DNA from: Elymus sibiricus
Lineage: Eukaryota; Streptophyta; Magnoliopsida; Poales; Poaceae
Assembly: GCA_039707655.1 (NCBI GenBank)
Contig: CM077675.1
Span: 416,949,162 to 417,013,161, forward strand
Direction of reading: 5' to 3'
Length of the DNA stretch: 64,000 nt
Below, in pieces: positions 1 to 14,620 of the stretch (position 1 is the stretch's first letter; each line of letters opens with the position of its first letter). The position numbers and the translations under genes were made by a program. Under the pieces are notes generated by a model. The model was not told where the DNA came from, did not search any database, and was given only the letters and a program-made list of their open reading frames with translations.

Positions 1-98
1 ACCGGTGTTCGTCTTGAGCTTGAAGTCTTGAAGGACAGAGAGGACGTGCTCCGTGAACTCTAGAGGCGTCGACAGTCACTCCAGCTTCGGGGCAAGGA

Positions 99-380
99 TC
101 ACCTTACAGAATTGGGTTGGTCCTGGCTCCTCATGGTATGGTCGTAGTTCCTACGCTTGTCGTTGAGGGGCTCCTCCATCACCACATCGTCTAAGGGCGG
201 CACCACATCCTTGTCCTTGTCTAAGGCCGGCACCACCTCCTTGCCATTGTCTTCGGGAGCCACCACCTCTTTGCCCTTGTCTCCGGGCGCCACCACCTCC
301 TTGCCCTTGTCTCCGGGTGCCAACACCTCCTTGCCCTGCATTATGAACAATACGAAGTTCAAAGGATGATCGACATTCAT
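99..380 (-). CDS. hypothetical protein, 93 codons, with 10-residue repeats
   Basis: I do not recognise this frame. It opens with ATG at 380 and ends at a stop at 99. Its middle is made of ten-residue units of the type GKEVVAPGDK, encoded by the 30-bp minisatellite at 201-337, so its openness may simply follow from a repeat whose length is a multiple of three. The opposite strand is open over the same repeat (157-369), which weakens the case for coding. It could be a 5' exon of a gene running off the left edge, since the minus strand near position 1 also reads as plausible protein, but no splice signals were worked out. Confidence 0.2.
   Translation of the reverse strand: MNVDHPLNFVLFIMQGKEVLAPGDKGKEVVAPGDKGKEVVAPEDNGKEVVPALDKDKDVVPPLDDVVMEEPLNDKRRNYDHTMRSQDQPNSVR
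201..337. repeat. 30-bp minisatellite, about 4.6 copies
   Basis: Units start at 201, 231, 261, 291 and 321 (partial), each beginning CACCACCTCC or close to it. The period is exactly 30 bp, so both strands stay open across it. A degenerate partial unit may precede it at about 178-200. Confidence 0.85.
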
Positions 381-496
381 TCCTATCGTCCAAAGCCCCT
401 ATATTTATCTACCCAAAGGCCACCTACTTACACACCACCACACTCAATTAACCCTCTTTGTCTCTCACTGCCACTCCTCACCACCTCTCCATCGCC

Positions 497-1222
497 ATGA
501 ACCCCATCCACAACCCCTTCCCCTGGAACATTGGATGGAGGGCTCTCTTCCTTGGTTGCTCGCTCGGTGACCGCACCAAGTTCGAGAACACCACGAAAAT
601 GTGCTCGAATTTCACCAACACCAAGGACATGCATAAGGAGGCGGGCGTTGTGGTAAAGAAGGCAATGGCGGCGGAGTTGAAGGCGTTAATTCCTGATCCA
701 GTCAAAGGCGCTATGTCCGTGGATATACTACATTGCGCGATGGATCGGGCCGAGTCCGGCGATGCTGGTCAGAGAGCCAGATGGGCCAAGTACAGGCATT
801 ACAGGGCTCGTCAAGCACAGTCGACTGCCGGTGTGGCGCCAGCCGTCATCGTTCTGGAGCCAGAGGACAAAGAAGCGGGGGACGTGGTGTTCAGGGCGCC
901 GGAGCCATGCCAACGTACTATGCAAATCGTTCTGGAAGACGACGAGGATGAGGAGATGGTGCATGCGGCTCGAGGTGGACAACTACAAGGCCAAGGGCCC
1001 CCGCCGCTCCAAGCGCCTCCAGCAGGGTCGCCGAGGCTAGGATTTAGCGGTACTGTGTGTATGCTCGATTTACCCCCATTCCCCAATCACCTTGTACTCA
1101 ATGCCGATCGAACCCTAAAATCCATTGTGATGTACCTAAATCAAGATGTGTTGATCAATCCTATCAAACCTCCACAATCAATCGTACCTCTAGCATGCGA
1201 ATCGAATGCGCAATACCCCTAG
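497..1222 (+). CDS. hypothetical protein, 241 codons
   Basis: I do not recognise this frame. The first ATG is at 497; the frame is open a little further upstream, from 458, but without an ATG. It has a tryptophan-rich start (PWNIGWRALF), a lysine- and alanine-rich middle, an acidic stretch (EDDEDEEM) and a proline-rich tail. No membrane segment or known motif is visible. The last residues fall in a 29-bp direct repeat (1190-1247), so the end is probably not conserved protein. It may be a transposon-associated or decayed gene. Confidence 0.22.
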   Translation: MNPIHNPFPWNIGWRALFLGCSLGDRTKFENTTKMCSNFTNTKDMHKEAGVVVKKAMAAELKALIPDPVKGAMSVDILHCAMDRAESGDAGQRARWAKYRHYRARQAQSTAGVAPAVIVLEPEDKEAGDVVFRAPEPCQRTMQIVLEDDEDEEMVHAARGGQLQGQGPPPLQAPPAGSPRLGFSGTVCMLDLPPFPNHLVLNADRTLKSIVMYLNQDVLINPIKPPQSIVPLACESNAQYP

Positions 1223-1247
1223 CATGCGAATCGAATGCGCAAACCGA
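1190..1247. repeat. 29-bp direct repeat, 2 copies
   Basis: Copies begin at 1190 and 1219 with CTAGCATGCGAATCGAATGC and are almost identical. Confidence 0.8.
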
Positions 1248-2119
1248 ATCTAATACGTGAATCGAGAGCGAGATGGTGAATCATAGTGATTACCGCCATT
1301 GCCTAAGTACTGTCGGTGATGTTGGTGATCGACATATGTGCTCGACTTGCTGTTCTTCGCTTCGCTGATCTCCGCCGTCGGTGTGAGAGTGAGGAGAGTG
1401 AAGAGAGGGAAGACAGAGCGATGAGGGAAAGTGAGCGTAATTATGCCGAGACTTCATGAAACAACATGACATTTCAAGCATAGCTCCTCGCATGCAGCCA
1501 CCACCGTCCACATGCATCCCGTGGGAGTGGCTATGGAAAAACTGTCGATTCGGCTGTCCACATGCATCCCGTAGGCCTAGCTATGGAAAAACTATCGATT
1601 CGGTCATCCCAACGGGCCTAGCCCCAAGGTGCTTTACGTTAATCAAACGGGCCGTTTTCTTTCCACGAGGGTCTGGTTAGGGTGTATGTGAGCAACCAAA
1701 CACGCCCCAAGTATATATCAATGCATCACCGTCTCCCAAAAAGAATAGCTATCAGTGTGCATAACCAATGGTTTAATTCTTAGCGGGGAACAAAAAATGC
1801 ATGCCAACTTTTGATTTGCTTGTAAATTCTAGTCAATGCTACTACTACGCAGTATACCATATCGCCACCAACATGAAATCTTCACTTCCAGCTTTCCTCT
1901 AAAAAAACAAGTCTTCACTCTCGGCTTTCCTCTAGAAAGAAAATTTCCCCTTCAAGCACGCTCTTGTTCACCATGACTTCCATCCTGGCCTCCTTCCATC
2001 AAAGGCCATCCGCAGCAAAGACGATGAACTTATCCTGTCATGCCGAAACCCATGGCTGTTGATGTATGCTGAACCTCGTATTGCTGGTTTAGTTTCAGTG
2101 AGAAACAGGGCCATGTCTT
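1248..2119. other. intergenic and 3' flank of the synthase gene
   Basis: No gene seen. The part nearest 2119 probably includes the 3' untranslated region of the minus-strand aminodeoxychorismate synthase gene. The 50-bp tandem repeat at 1509-1608 lies here. Confidence 0.5.
1509..1608. repeat. 50-bp tandem repeat, 2 copies
   Basis: Copies begin at 1509 and 1559 with CACATGCATCCCGT and continue in parallel (CTATGGAAAAACT, CGATTCGG) to about 1608, with a few substitutions. Confidence 0.8.
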
Positions 2120-7344
<5,225 letters not shown>

Positions 7345-7737
7345 CTCTTATCTCCCGGCGGGACGGATGCGGGAGACGAGAGATCAGAGGAGGGAGGGAG
7401 GGAAAAGAAGAGAGACGGGGGGGGGGGGAAGGCGGCTCCTTTTTCTGGGGCGGTGGTTCGCTGCTGGTGGTGCGGAAATTATTTATGAATGAAATCTTTC
7501 GTGCTGCTCCGCCTACCTATCGTCTTGGTGATGGAAACAGAAACCACCAAACTCTGCAAATTAGAAGCAAAAAAAAATCATTCGAAAAAAAAAACTCTGC
7601 AACAAATTCAGAATTAGGGCTCTTTTTTATTAAAGTAATTCTATCGGAGGAGTTTTGTCGGATTTAATTCTTTAGGAAATTTTCCTATGTATATATATAT
7701 ATATATATATATATAGTTTGATTCACAGGGATATATA
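7345..7737 (-). promoter_or_regulatory. 5' leader and proximal promoter region of the synthase gene
   Basis: The stretch next to the ATG is purine-rich on the plus strand (CT-rich on the coding strand), as in grass 5' leaders. Further upstream is AT-rich, with an (AT)n microsatellite at about 7690-7716. The leader cannot exceed about 390 bp before the solo LTR at 7738. No clear TATA box was fixed. Confidence 0.4.
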
Positions 7738-8761
7738 TGTTGGAAATATGAGCAATTTACCATATGATTTTATTAATAAGAAAAATAAATAAAACATCCT
7801 GGAAAACATGACTATTATAGTAGAGATGAAACAAGTCATGTCATCTAACAGTAAGAGGGCAAATAGCATGCGCACATGTGAAGGAGAACATAACATATAT
7901 GGAACAGAGGCTAGTGCAAGAAAAACTAGAGCAGGAAACTGAAGCATGTACGTAAACAGAGAGAACACGAGGACGTACGGAACAGTGGCAGAAGCCCCGG
8001 TCTTGGGGTCGGTGTCGTCACCAGCCATGTCGTCGAAGAGGTCGTCGACGTCGGGGAAGAAGTCGTCGTTGGGGAAGAGGTCGTCGGTATTCGGAGCGTC
8101 CGTGATGAACCGGTCAGTAGTCGCGCAGAGCGCTCCCCAAAAACCCTATCACCCTTCTCCCGTACAGGACTCAAAGAGGTGCGGTTTCGGAGGCCTACTG
8201 TCCCGACCTGCGGTGCACGCCGCAAGTCGGGATGGGGAAGATCGTGGCAGCAGCGCAGTGCTCAGGAACCGGTGGCGAGAAGAAGTAGTTCTGGTGCATC
8301 TCTCTGAGAGGAGCGACCTCCCTTTTATAGGCGCAAGAGAAGGAGGCGAGAGGGCAGCGACGGGAGGTGAAAAGAGAGGGAGACGAAGCGAACGGACTTC
8401 AGCCGTTCGGATTCAGTGTCCACTACAGAAAAACGTTTCAGCTCCCGCGTGACCTTTCATATACCCGTCGTGCGTGGCAAAAATTTAGACATCGGCTCAT
8501 TCCCGCAACCCGCGGCGCGTCGTGACGAGGCGGGCGGCGGAGGAGGAGCGCGCGTGGATGTCCCTCTTGTTCTCATCCTCATACATGTGGGGAAAGAACC
8601 TCCCTTATAAAGAGGTCCAACTCCCTCTAAACTAGCAATGTGGGACTAAACTTTAGTTCCACCTCTTGCCTTGCACGAATGGGCTGCGTGGGCCTCTAGG
8701 ATTTATTAGGAATTTCTGAAACTGCTATTGGGCTTGGCCCATAATAGACAAAATTCCAGCA
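7738..8761 (-). mobile_element. solo LTR of a Copia family, same family as 16776-23385
   Basis: On the minus strand it begins TGCTGGAATTT at 8761 and ends TTCCAACA at 7738, matching the LTRs at 16776-17782 and 22311-23385. A perfect 5-bp target-site duplication, ATATA, flanks it (7733-7737 and 8762-8766). No internal region is present, so it arose by LTR-LTR recombination. It has the same transcriptional sense as the synthase gene that starts 394 bp downstream. Confidence 0.93.
8321..8331 (-). promoter_or_regulatory. TATA box of the solo LTR
   Basis: The minus strand reads CTATAAAAGGG, as at 17173 and 22773 in the related full element. It lies about 980 bp upstream of the synthase ATG and points towards it. 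Confidence 0.6.
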
Positions 8762-8766
8762 ATATA

Positions 8767-9265
8767 ATCCTTGGAGAAAAAAATTGGCAAGTACTGCTTT
8801 GCACATTATTTTGAAAGAAAATTTCATCTACTCAAATTTCTTTCTAGTAAAATTCTCTGTTTTTACTGTGGCACCGAACACCCTTTAAACCAAAATTCTG
8901 TGATTTTCTAATCCTATAGGAGTCAAAAATGACATACCATTCCAATCATGTGTCTTTACTTTTTATTAATTTCAATAATCATGCACTCAATCATGTGTCT
9001 TTCAATAATCCTATAGGAGTATTCATGTATTTCAATAATCATACGCTCAATGATGTGCATTGCAGGATCGATAAAATCCTAACTTGGGGATGCATTTTTG
9101 CTGGCAAATGCTAAAAATCTGACGTGAGATTTTTTGCGTTTGCGTTTAAATTACAGATCAAATACAAACAGTATTAATCTTTATTTGTCTCAGTAAGTGA
9201 GTAGATCTAATTTAGATTTGGGATTTGATGACACGGTCCATACACCATGCGATTAAAGATTCTGA
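8767..9265. other. AT-rich spacer
   Basis: No gene seen. Short repeated phrases such as CAATAATCATGC and AATCCTATAGGAGT around 8900-9050 suggest remains of an old MITE, but no termini could be paired. Confidence 0.4.
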
Positions 9266-9599
9266 TGACATGGTAAGATGGGAATGGGCCGGGTCGGCCT
9301 GCTGGGTCACTGACCCGGCCTAAACAGTCCAGGCCAATGGGTCATGTGGGTTGGCCTTAAATGATCTCCATTCCTTTATGTAAGGTGTATTATTTTCGGC
9401 ACGATGACCAAGGCACATAATTATAGACATGTTAAGACTAAACTAACCTTACTAAATTTGTTGAGTAGTGGAAAGTGAATCAGTTAGTCCAGAAAAGTAT
9501 GAGATACATGCAATCGACAAAGAGATAGTTTCCTTCTTTTACTATAAGAGAGATACAGACGATCAGAAAAGATATACTTTCCTTTTTTTAGGAGGGCTA

Positions 9600-9694
9600 A
9601 CAAGGGAATTATGAGGAATCAAAAGAAATGCACCTTACATTTTGGAATTTTATCAAAAAACAAATACACCTTATATAGCGGAACGGAGGGAGTA
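9600..9694. mobile_element. Stowaway-type end fragment
   Basis: A Stowaway terminus (GCGGAACGGAGGGAG) ends at 9692, followed by TA. The matching left terminus is missing, so the left edge is approximate. Confidence 0.4.
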
Positions 9695-9779
9695 TACGGG
9701 TTAGTGGAGCCGGCACTGTACGACCCGATTGGTCAGACGGGTCGACCCAGCAAATCCCTATGCCTGGTCGGTGCTGACC

Positions 9780-10007
9780 GGCCCCGAGCATCTCTACCGC
9801 CGCTAGCGTTCCTCCTACTTGGTGCGCCTCGCGTTGCTCCTGGTGTGCCTCTCGTTCGTCGTCTCGGTCGCCGTCGAGCAGCTCGCCATCCTGTTCTTCT
9901 CCAACTTGCCCAGCTCGTTGTCCCGGTGGCCTTCCCGGTCTTCGGATTGTGCTACTCTTGCCTGCTTCCTTCCCTTCCCGATGCAAGTGCAAGCCAAGCA
10001 CACGTGA
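9780..10007 (+). pseudogene. captured gene fragment with a hydrophobic segment
   Basis: This segment is markedly GC-rich against AT-rich flanks and sits inside the transposon at 9276-10932. In the frame ending with the stop after 10004, codons from about 9822 end almost always in G or C and encode a hydrophobic run beginning LVRLALLLVCLSFVV, like a signal anchor or membrane helix. An in-frame TAG about 20 bases upstream of that run breaks the frame. It looks like an exon picked up from a grass gene; the donor gene is not recognised. Confidence 0.4.
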
Positions 10008-10280
10008 GACTAGACCGTCCCATTTTGGTTCTTGATCAGTCCGTATATGTGTAGATTCTGTAGTGGGAGTTTCAGTTTAGCAGATTCTGTAAACTACTAC
10101 AGAATTCAGTGTAGTTCAGTAGTTCTAGTAGGAGTTTCAGTGCGTATAAGGATTCCGGAGCGTACAAGGATTCTCCACAGGTGAGACTACTATAGCTTCA
10201 GTGTAGATTCTATAGTACTTTCAGTGTTGGTCGTGCGGTAGTTCGGCTGCGTATATGTGTGGAGTTTTGTCAATCTCGTA

Positions 10281-10441
10281 CTCCCTCCGTTCCTAAATAT
10301 AAGTATTTCTAGAGATTTCACTATTGGACTACATACGGATGTATATAGACATATTTTAGAGCGTAGATTCACTCATTTTACTCCGTATGTAGTCCCTTAT
10401 TGAAATGTCTAAAAAAAACTTATATTTAGGAACGGAGGGAG
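10281..10441. mobile_element. Stowaway MITE (Tc1/Mariner type)
   Basis: The element is 161 bp, with inverted termini CTCCCTCCGTTCC and GGAACGGAGGGAG flanked by TA on both sides (10279-10280, 10442-10443). The halves are largely complementary, so the transcript could fold on itself. Confidence 0.95.
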
Positions 10442-10550
10442 TAGACTGCATGCTTGGCATTTATTGGGTCCTGGTAAAGACAACTCCTTTCTTGCAGCTT
10501 GGTGGTGTACCGCATTTTGCAAGAGAATAACTGTGAATTCGTTGAATTTT

Positions 10551-10640
10551 GGGTCGGCCTCATGTACCCAATGGGTCACTGAGGGCACAATTTTTGGGTC
10601 GCCCTCATGTACCCCATGGGTCAGTGAGGTCATAATTTTT
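10551..10640. repeat. 45-bp tandem repeat, 2 copies
   Basis: Copies begin at 10551 and 10596 with GGGTCG, each continuing CATGTACCC and ATGGGTCA. It lies inside the 9276-10932 transposon and resembles its subterminal motifs. Confidence 0.8.
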
Positions 10641-10672
10641 TGATGAAATGAGCCGATCCATGGCCTCACATA

Positions 10673-10876
10673 CAGTGGCGGAGACGGGGGGACCAGCAGG
10701 GGCCTGCCCCCCCTCCCCTCCCTAATACCATGGATTTGATACTAATTCGCTCATGAATAGTATAGATTTAGTGATTTTTTTATTGCTAGAAGACTATCTA
10801 ACTGATGTTTGGCCCTCCCCAACTTGTTTAAACTGCACTCGGCCCCCCTAATACATTTTTCCTGGCTCCGCCACTG
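10673..10876. mobile_element. hAT-type MITE, 204 bp
   Basis: The terminal inverted repeats CAGTGGCGGA and TCCGCCACTG are flanked by a perfect 8-bp duplication, CTCACATA (10665-10672 and 10877-10884). It is nested in the 9276-10932 transposon. Confidence 0.93.
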
Positions 10877-11006
10877 CTCACATATTGACCTTGGGACCAC
10901 GAGGCCAGGTCCGGGTCAACCCATTCCCATCTTGACATGGTAGATATGAAAAAACATGTGCTACTTCGATTCATAGAAATTTTAGAGGATTCAAAATTAT
11001 CTCTTT

Positions 11007-11298
11007 GGGGATCGTTTGATTCATACAATTGAAATCCTTGTCAAAAATATTTCTTAAGAGTCCCCTTCCGCCCTATTTTGGAGAAGAATTACATCCGCTC
11101 AGACATCTCGCTTCGCTTTTCCTGTGATGTTTTCCGATCCTAGGATTCACATAAAATTCCAATCCTGTCTTTTCAAAAATCTTGCTCTGATTTTCCTGTG
11201 ATGTTTTCCAGACCTAAATTCACACATCACATTCTAATCCTAGTTTTTTTTTTTTTGTATCCATGTACTTCAGAAATCTTGCGAATCAAATGCTCCCC
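11007..11298. mobile_element. Harbinger/Tourist-like MITE, about 292 bp
   Basis: The ends are imperfect inverted repeats: GGGGATCGTTTGATTC on the left and, reverse-complemented, GGGGAGCATTTGATTC on the right. The flanking trinucleotides TTT and TAA are a poor match to the usual TWA duplication, so the copy is old. Confidence 0.65.
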
Positions 11299-11690
11299 TA
11301 ATTTCCAACAAATTTTGCAGATTCATCTTTGTACAAAACTTTAGAGCTGTGCCAGAACATTTGGGAGCACCCGGTGCAGTTCCTTCAGAGGGTTCAGAGC
11401 ATAAGACGGAAGAAGTAGCAGAAGCACTTTGGTCATTGCCACAGCACTGTACCATTGTTACCAAGTTTTTTGGCTTACTGCCTTCTTTGCCTCAGCAGCA
11501 TCTGAACTGGGAAACTAACCAGCAGCCTCAGAAGCCACTCTACAGGCAATCCCTAACCCTCTCTACATGATGACAGAAGTGCAGAAAAGAAAAAAGACGA
11601 GAGGCCCTCATCTGCTTCACTTCTAGGCGGAGTGAAATGGAATCCCAAGACAAAATGTTCATGGGAGCAAGCAAGAATGTCCTCCCCTAG
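11299..11690 (-). other. 3' flank and probable 3' untranslated region of the CCT gene
   Basis: No separate gene seen. Short open frames on both strands here (11270-11464, 11349-11570) show no recognisable protein. Confidence 0.45.
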
Positions 11691-14620
11691 CTAGGCCTCT
11701 TTCTCCCCGGCTTTCTGCAGAAGAGACGCCTGGCTGATAAACCTCCCCTGCAAGAACCAAAGAAGATCATGAGAACCTCTATTTTCAAACTTTAACAGAC
11801 TACACTACTTGGGAGGCCCAAAACTCGGCGTTTGGGTTGCGACTGTGAGCTTTTGGCACTGCGAAAACCATCTGCTGAAGAATGAGCTCCGGTGCTTGCC
11901 TTGACCCGAGGGCGAGACTCGGCGTGCACCTTCCGTGCTTGGTACCGAGTCTTATTTGAGAGGAGGGGAGTGCACTGCTTCTGCTTCTGCTTCAATTTCT
12001 GTATGCTGCCTTCCCTGGTAGCACCAGCAGCACCATTCTCTAGAAACAGTTCAATGTCTGAAAGTTTAGCCTGCAAACGAAGGTTACACACTAGTCAGTG
12101 CAAGATCTTTCTTTGCTTTAGCAACAGGTTACGAGCATGCTGGAGTAATTTAGGACTGCGTAGAACATGTTTCTCAGCAACAATAAATTCTATGAAATAA
12201 TGAAAATACAAAAATCATCTAAAAATGATCAGTTTCTGATAGATGTAATCCAAAAAAAAAAAATACATTTGCCACTTGCTAAGGACATTTTCAGGGAGAA
12301 AAGGTCAACTTAATTCGGGATATATTTGTTATAAAGCTCATTTTTTACAGTAAATATGTCTATGGGTCCAAAAGCACCAGTTTGAGCCCAACCACTCCCT
12401 AACAAAAAGAAAGACATCTGTTGCATGCCTTAAGGTATCCTGTTATCCAATGTGATGCAGTTGAGATAAGCTATTGCTCATTGAAAGGTTCGGTTAACCT
12501 GGAGTTGTTATAAAGCTTATTTTTCGTGTGCTTTTACTATTTTTAAGAGTATTTCCCATGGTTTTAAATAGCGCGCTATAGCAAACTATAGCGTTTAGAA
12601 GAGGTCCTGCGCTAAGTGTCTTTTGTCCAAACACATGAATAAACATTTTAAATAGCACGCTATAGCGTTTAGAAGAGGTCCTGCGCTAAGTGTCTTTTGT
12701 CCAAACACATGAATAAACATTTTAAATAGCACGCTATAGCGTTTAGAAGAGGTCCGGCTTAGCGCGCTATTTAAACCTTTGGTATTTCCACAAAACAGCA
12801 TGAATAATGGACAGAGGTACAAAAGTTAGTTGTTGGAAAAAACAGGTCTTCCTTCGGTGTACTTGCAAGTGAAAAAAAATATTTGCTGTATTTTTCCTTG
12901 TCCTGATTAAACTGAAGAAAACATGTATTTATTCTGTATAAGGATGCATTACTAATATTCTGTTGCTGCAAATGAGCCTGATAATTTAGGCTCGGTACCT
13001 CCGTGGAAGAAGCATTTCCTGAAGATTATGACTCAAGGAGATATATATTAGACCAGAATAAGATAATGGAATTCTGAGTTACAATGGGTAGTATTGCTTT
13101 TAGTATTGCATATGAAACAGCCGTGACGGATCACCATAATGCAGATTAAAATTAGATACAACTGCATAGGACAATGTGGGTTGACGATTTGTTTTCCATC
13201 TTTCCATCTACACACTCCAAATGATTAAACACTTGGATATGATGCCCTGTTTTCCTTAACAATGTACTGAGAAGATGAAACTATCGTATAGAGTAGTATT
13301 TATCGAAGTAGCTTTACTGAAAGATTTTTTTTCCTAGGAGAGACCAGCAGCTAAGCAAAATTAAGTTGTAACGCAGTGCAGGTATTTCAATCAATCAATT
13401 GTGCCATGGATACATGAACAGGAATGCCTTTATCTAAAGAAATTGTAGATTCTTACCAGCCCATCAGCGGATGACGTATCAGGTATGTTGCCGTCAGCGA
13501 ACACGGAGCCTCTGTCATACCACGCCTTCAGCACCTCCTCGGTGTTGAGACTCAGGCCCAATCCCGTCTTGGGCGCCTTGAATCCAAAAATTCCATCATC
13601 TCCATAAGCAGGGTCAGGAATTTCCTCCTTAACACATGTAATGCATGGCCCAGCGGCGATGTCTTTCAACGCCTTCTTCTTAGTCTTCTTCTTCTTCTTC
13701 TCCACCGGCGGCGGCGGCGGTGCCATCGATGGGGGAGGCGCTGGCATAATGTCCTTCAATGGAATGGCCGGGCACATCCACCATTCGCTGTCATCGTCAT
13801 GCCGCTTCAGTGCCTGCTTGATGTTGGACCGGGAGCGCCGGAACCCGAGTCCAAGCACCATGAGGTTTCTGATGTAGGGGTCTATGCCGGAGCTGGAGAG
13901 GACCCGGTTGATGGTAGAAGCATCGCTGCCTTGTTCCATGCTGAGTTTGCCCATGATGCCATCGACCCCCTCGGCCGCGGCGCCCTCGTCGGCGCCGCCG
14001 AGGAGGAAGGAGTCTGCGTCGAAGCTGTCGTCATCATCCTCAAAGTCGAGCTCCCCGGGCCCGTCCGCGCCTGCGGCGCCGTCCGGCGTCCCGGGGGAGG
14101 GCGCGGAGTCGCGGAACTCGGTGAAGGCGCTGCTGACGGCCGCCGGCGACGGGCAGGCCCTGGCGAGGACGACGGGGCTCCGCGGCGTGGTCGGCGGCGG
14201 CGCGGCGTCGCGGAGGAGGCAGGCGGCGTTGCCGAGGACGGGGAAGGGCGGGAGGAGGTCGGCGCGGGCAGGGTCGTCGGCGAGAGCGGAGGCGAGGCCG
14301 AGCAGCCTCGGCGACGGCGGCGCCCTGTCCCCTCCGGCGGCGGCGGCGGCGGGGAAGACGGAGGGGTACATGGAGGCGAGCAGCGCGGCCGCCTCGTTGT
14401 AGGTCTGGTTGGGCCGCTTCCGCGGCGTGCGCGCCCGCTTGAGCGAGAGCGAGGAGGCCGAGGAGGAGTTGGAGGCGTCGGACAGCGCCGAGGACGCCGA
14501 GGAGTGCGCCGGCCGCAGCGGCCCCGCGCCCGCCGCGCCCGGCGCCGACGCCCCCGCCGCCGCCTTGACCATGTCCAGGTCCGGCAGCCGGAGGCCCGCC
14601 GGGATGCACGACGACGCCAT
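11691..14620 (-). CDS. CCT-motif protein, CIA2/ALBOSTRIANS-like (CMF family), 3 exons
   Basis: Probable nuclear regulator of chloroplast biogenesis, by analogy with CIA2 and barley CMF proteins. My exons (minus) are 14620-13457, 12070-11900 and 11747-11691, joining in phase to 463 residues. Exon 1 has a Ser-rich region, then RTPRKRPNQTYNEAAALL, the signature that led me to CIA2-like proteins. Next come an acidic stretch (FEDDDDSFDAD), a Lys run (EKKKKKTKKK) that may be a nuclear signal, and LSLNTEEVLKAWYDRGS, also typical of the family. Exons 2-3 encode the C-terminal CCT motif, residues about 407-449, ending RPRVK/GRF. The intron splitting that motif has a GC donor (AAG/GCAAGC). The CCT motif departs from consensus (QKLKQKQKQCTPLLSNKTRY), so DNA binding or partner binding may be altered. 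Intron 1 holds a MITE. Confidence 0.88.
12560..12777. mobile_element. MITE-like element in intron 1, with internal 74-bp tandem duplication
   Basis: The ends are inverted repeats: GGTTTTAAATAGCGCGCTA at the left and, reverse-complemented, GGTTTAAATAGCGCGCTAAG at the right. The flanks TTTCCCAT and TTTGGTAT match at 5 of 8 positions, a decayed hAT-like duplication at best. Within it a 74-bp unit starts at 12587, 12661 and 12735 (partial). Confidence 0.6.

Larger units (their letters stand above)
9276..10932. mobile_element. TIR DNA transposon, non-autonomous, MULE- or hAT-like, with captured GC-rich segment
   Basis: Perfect 13-bp terminal inverted repeats AGATGGGAATGGG (9276-9288) and CCCATTCCCATCT (10920-10932) are flanked by the direct repeat TGACATGGTA (9266-9275 and 10933-10942). 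Because the terminal bases are ambiguous, the duplication is 8-10 bp, which fits hAT (8) or Mutator-like (9-11) elements. GGGTC/GACCC motifs cluster near both ends. No transposase was found. It holds a GC-rich gene-like fragment (about 9780-10000), a Stowaway MITE and an hAT-type MITE. Confidence 0.72.
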
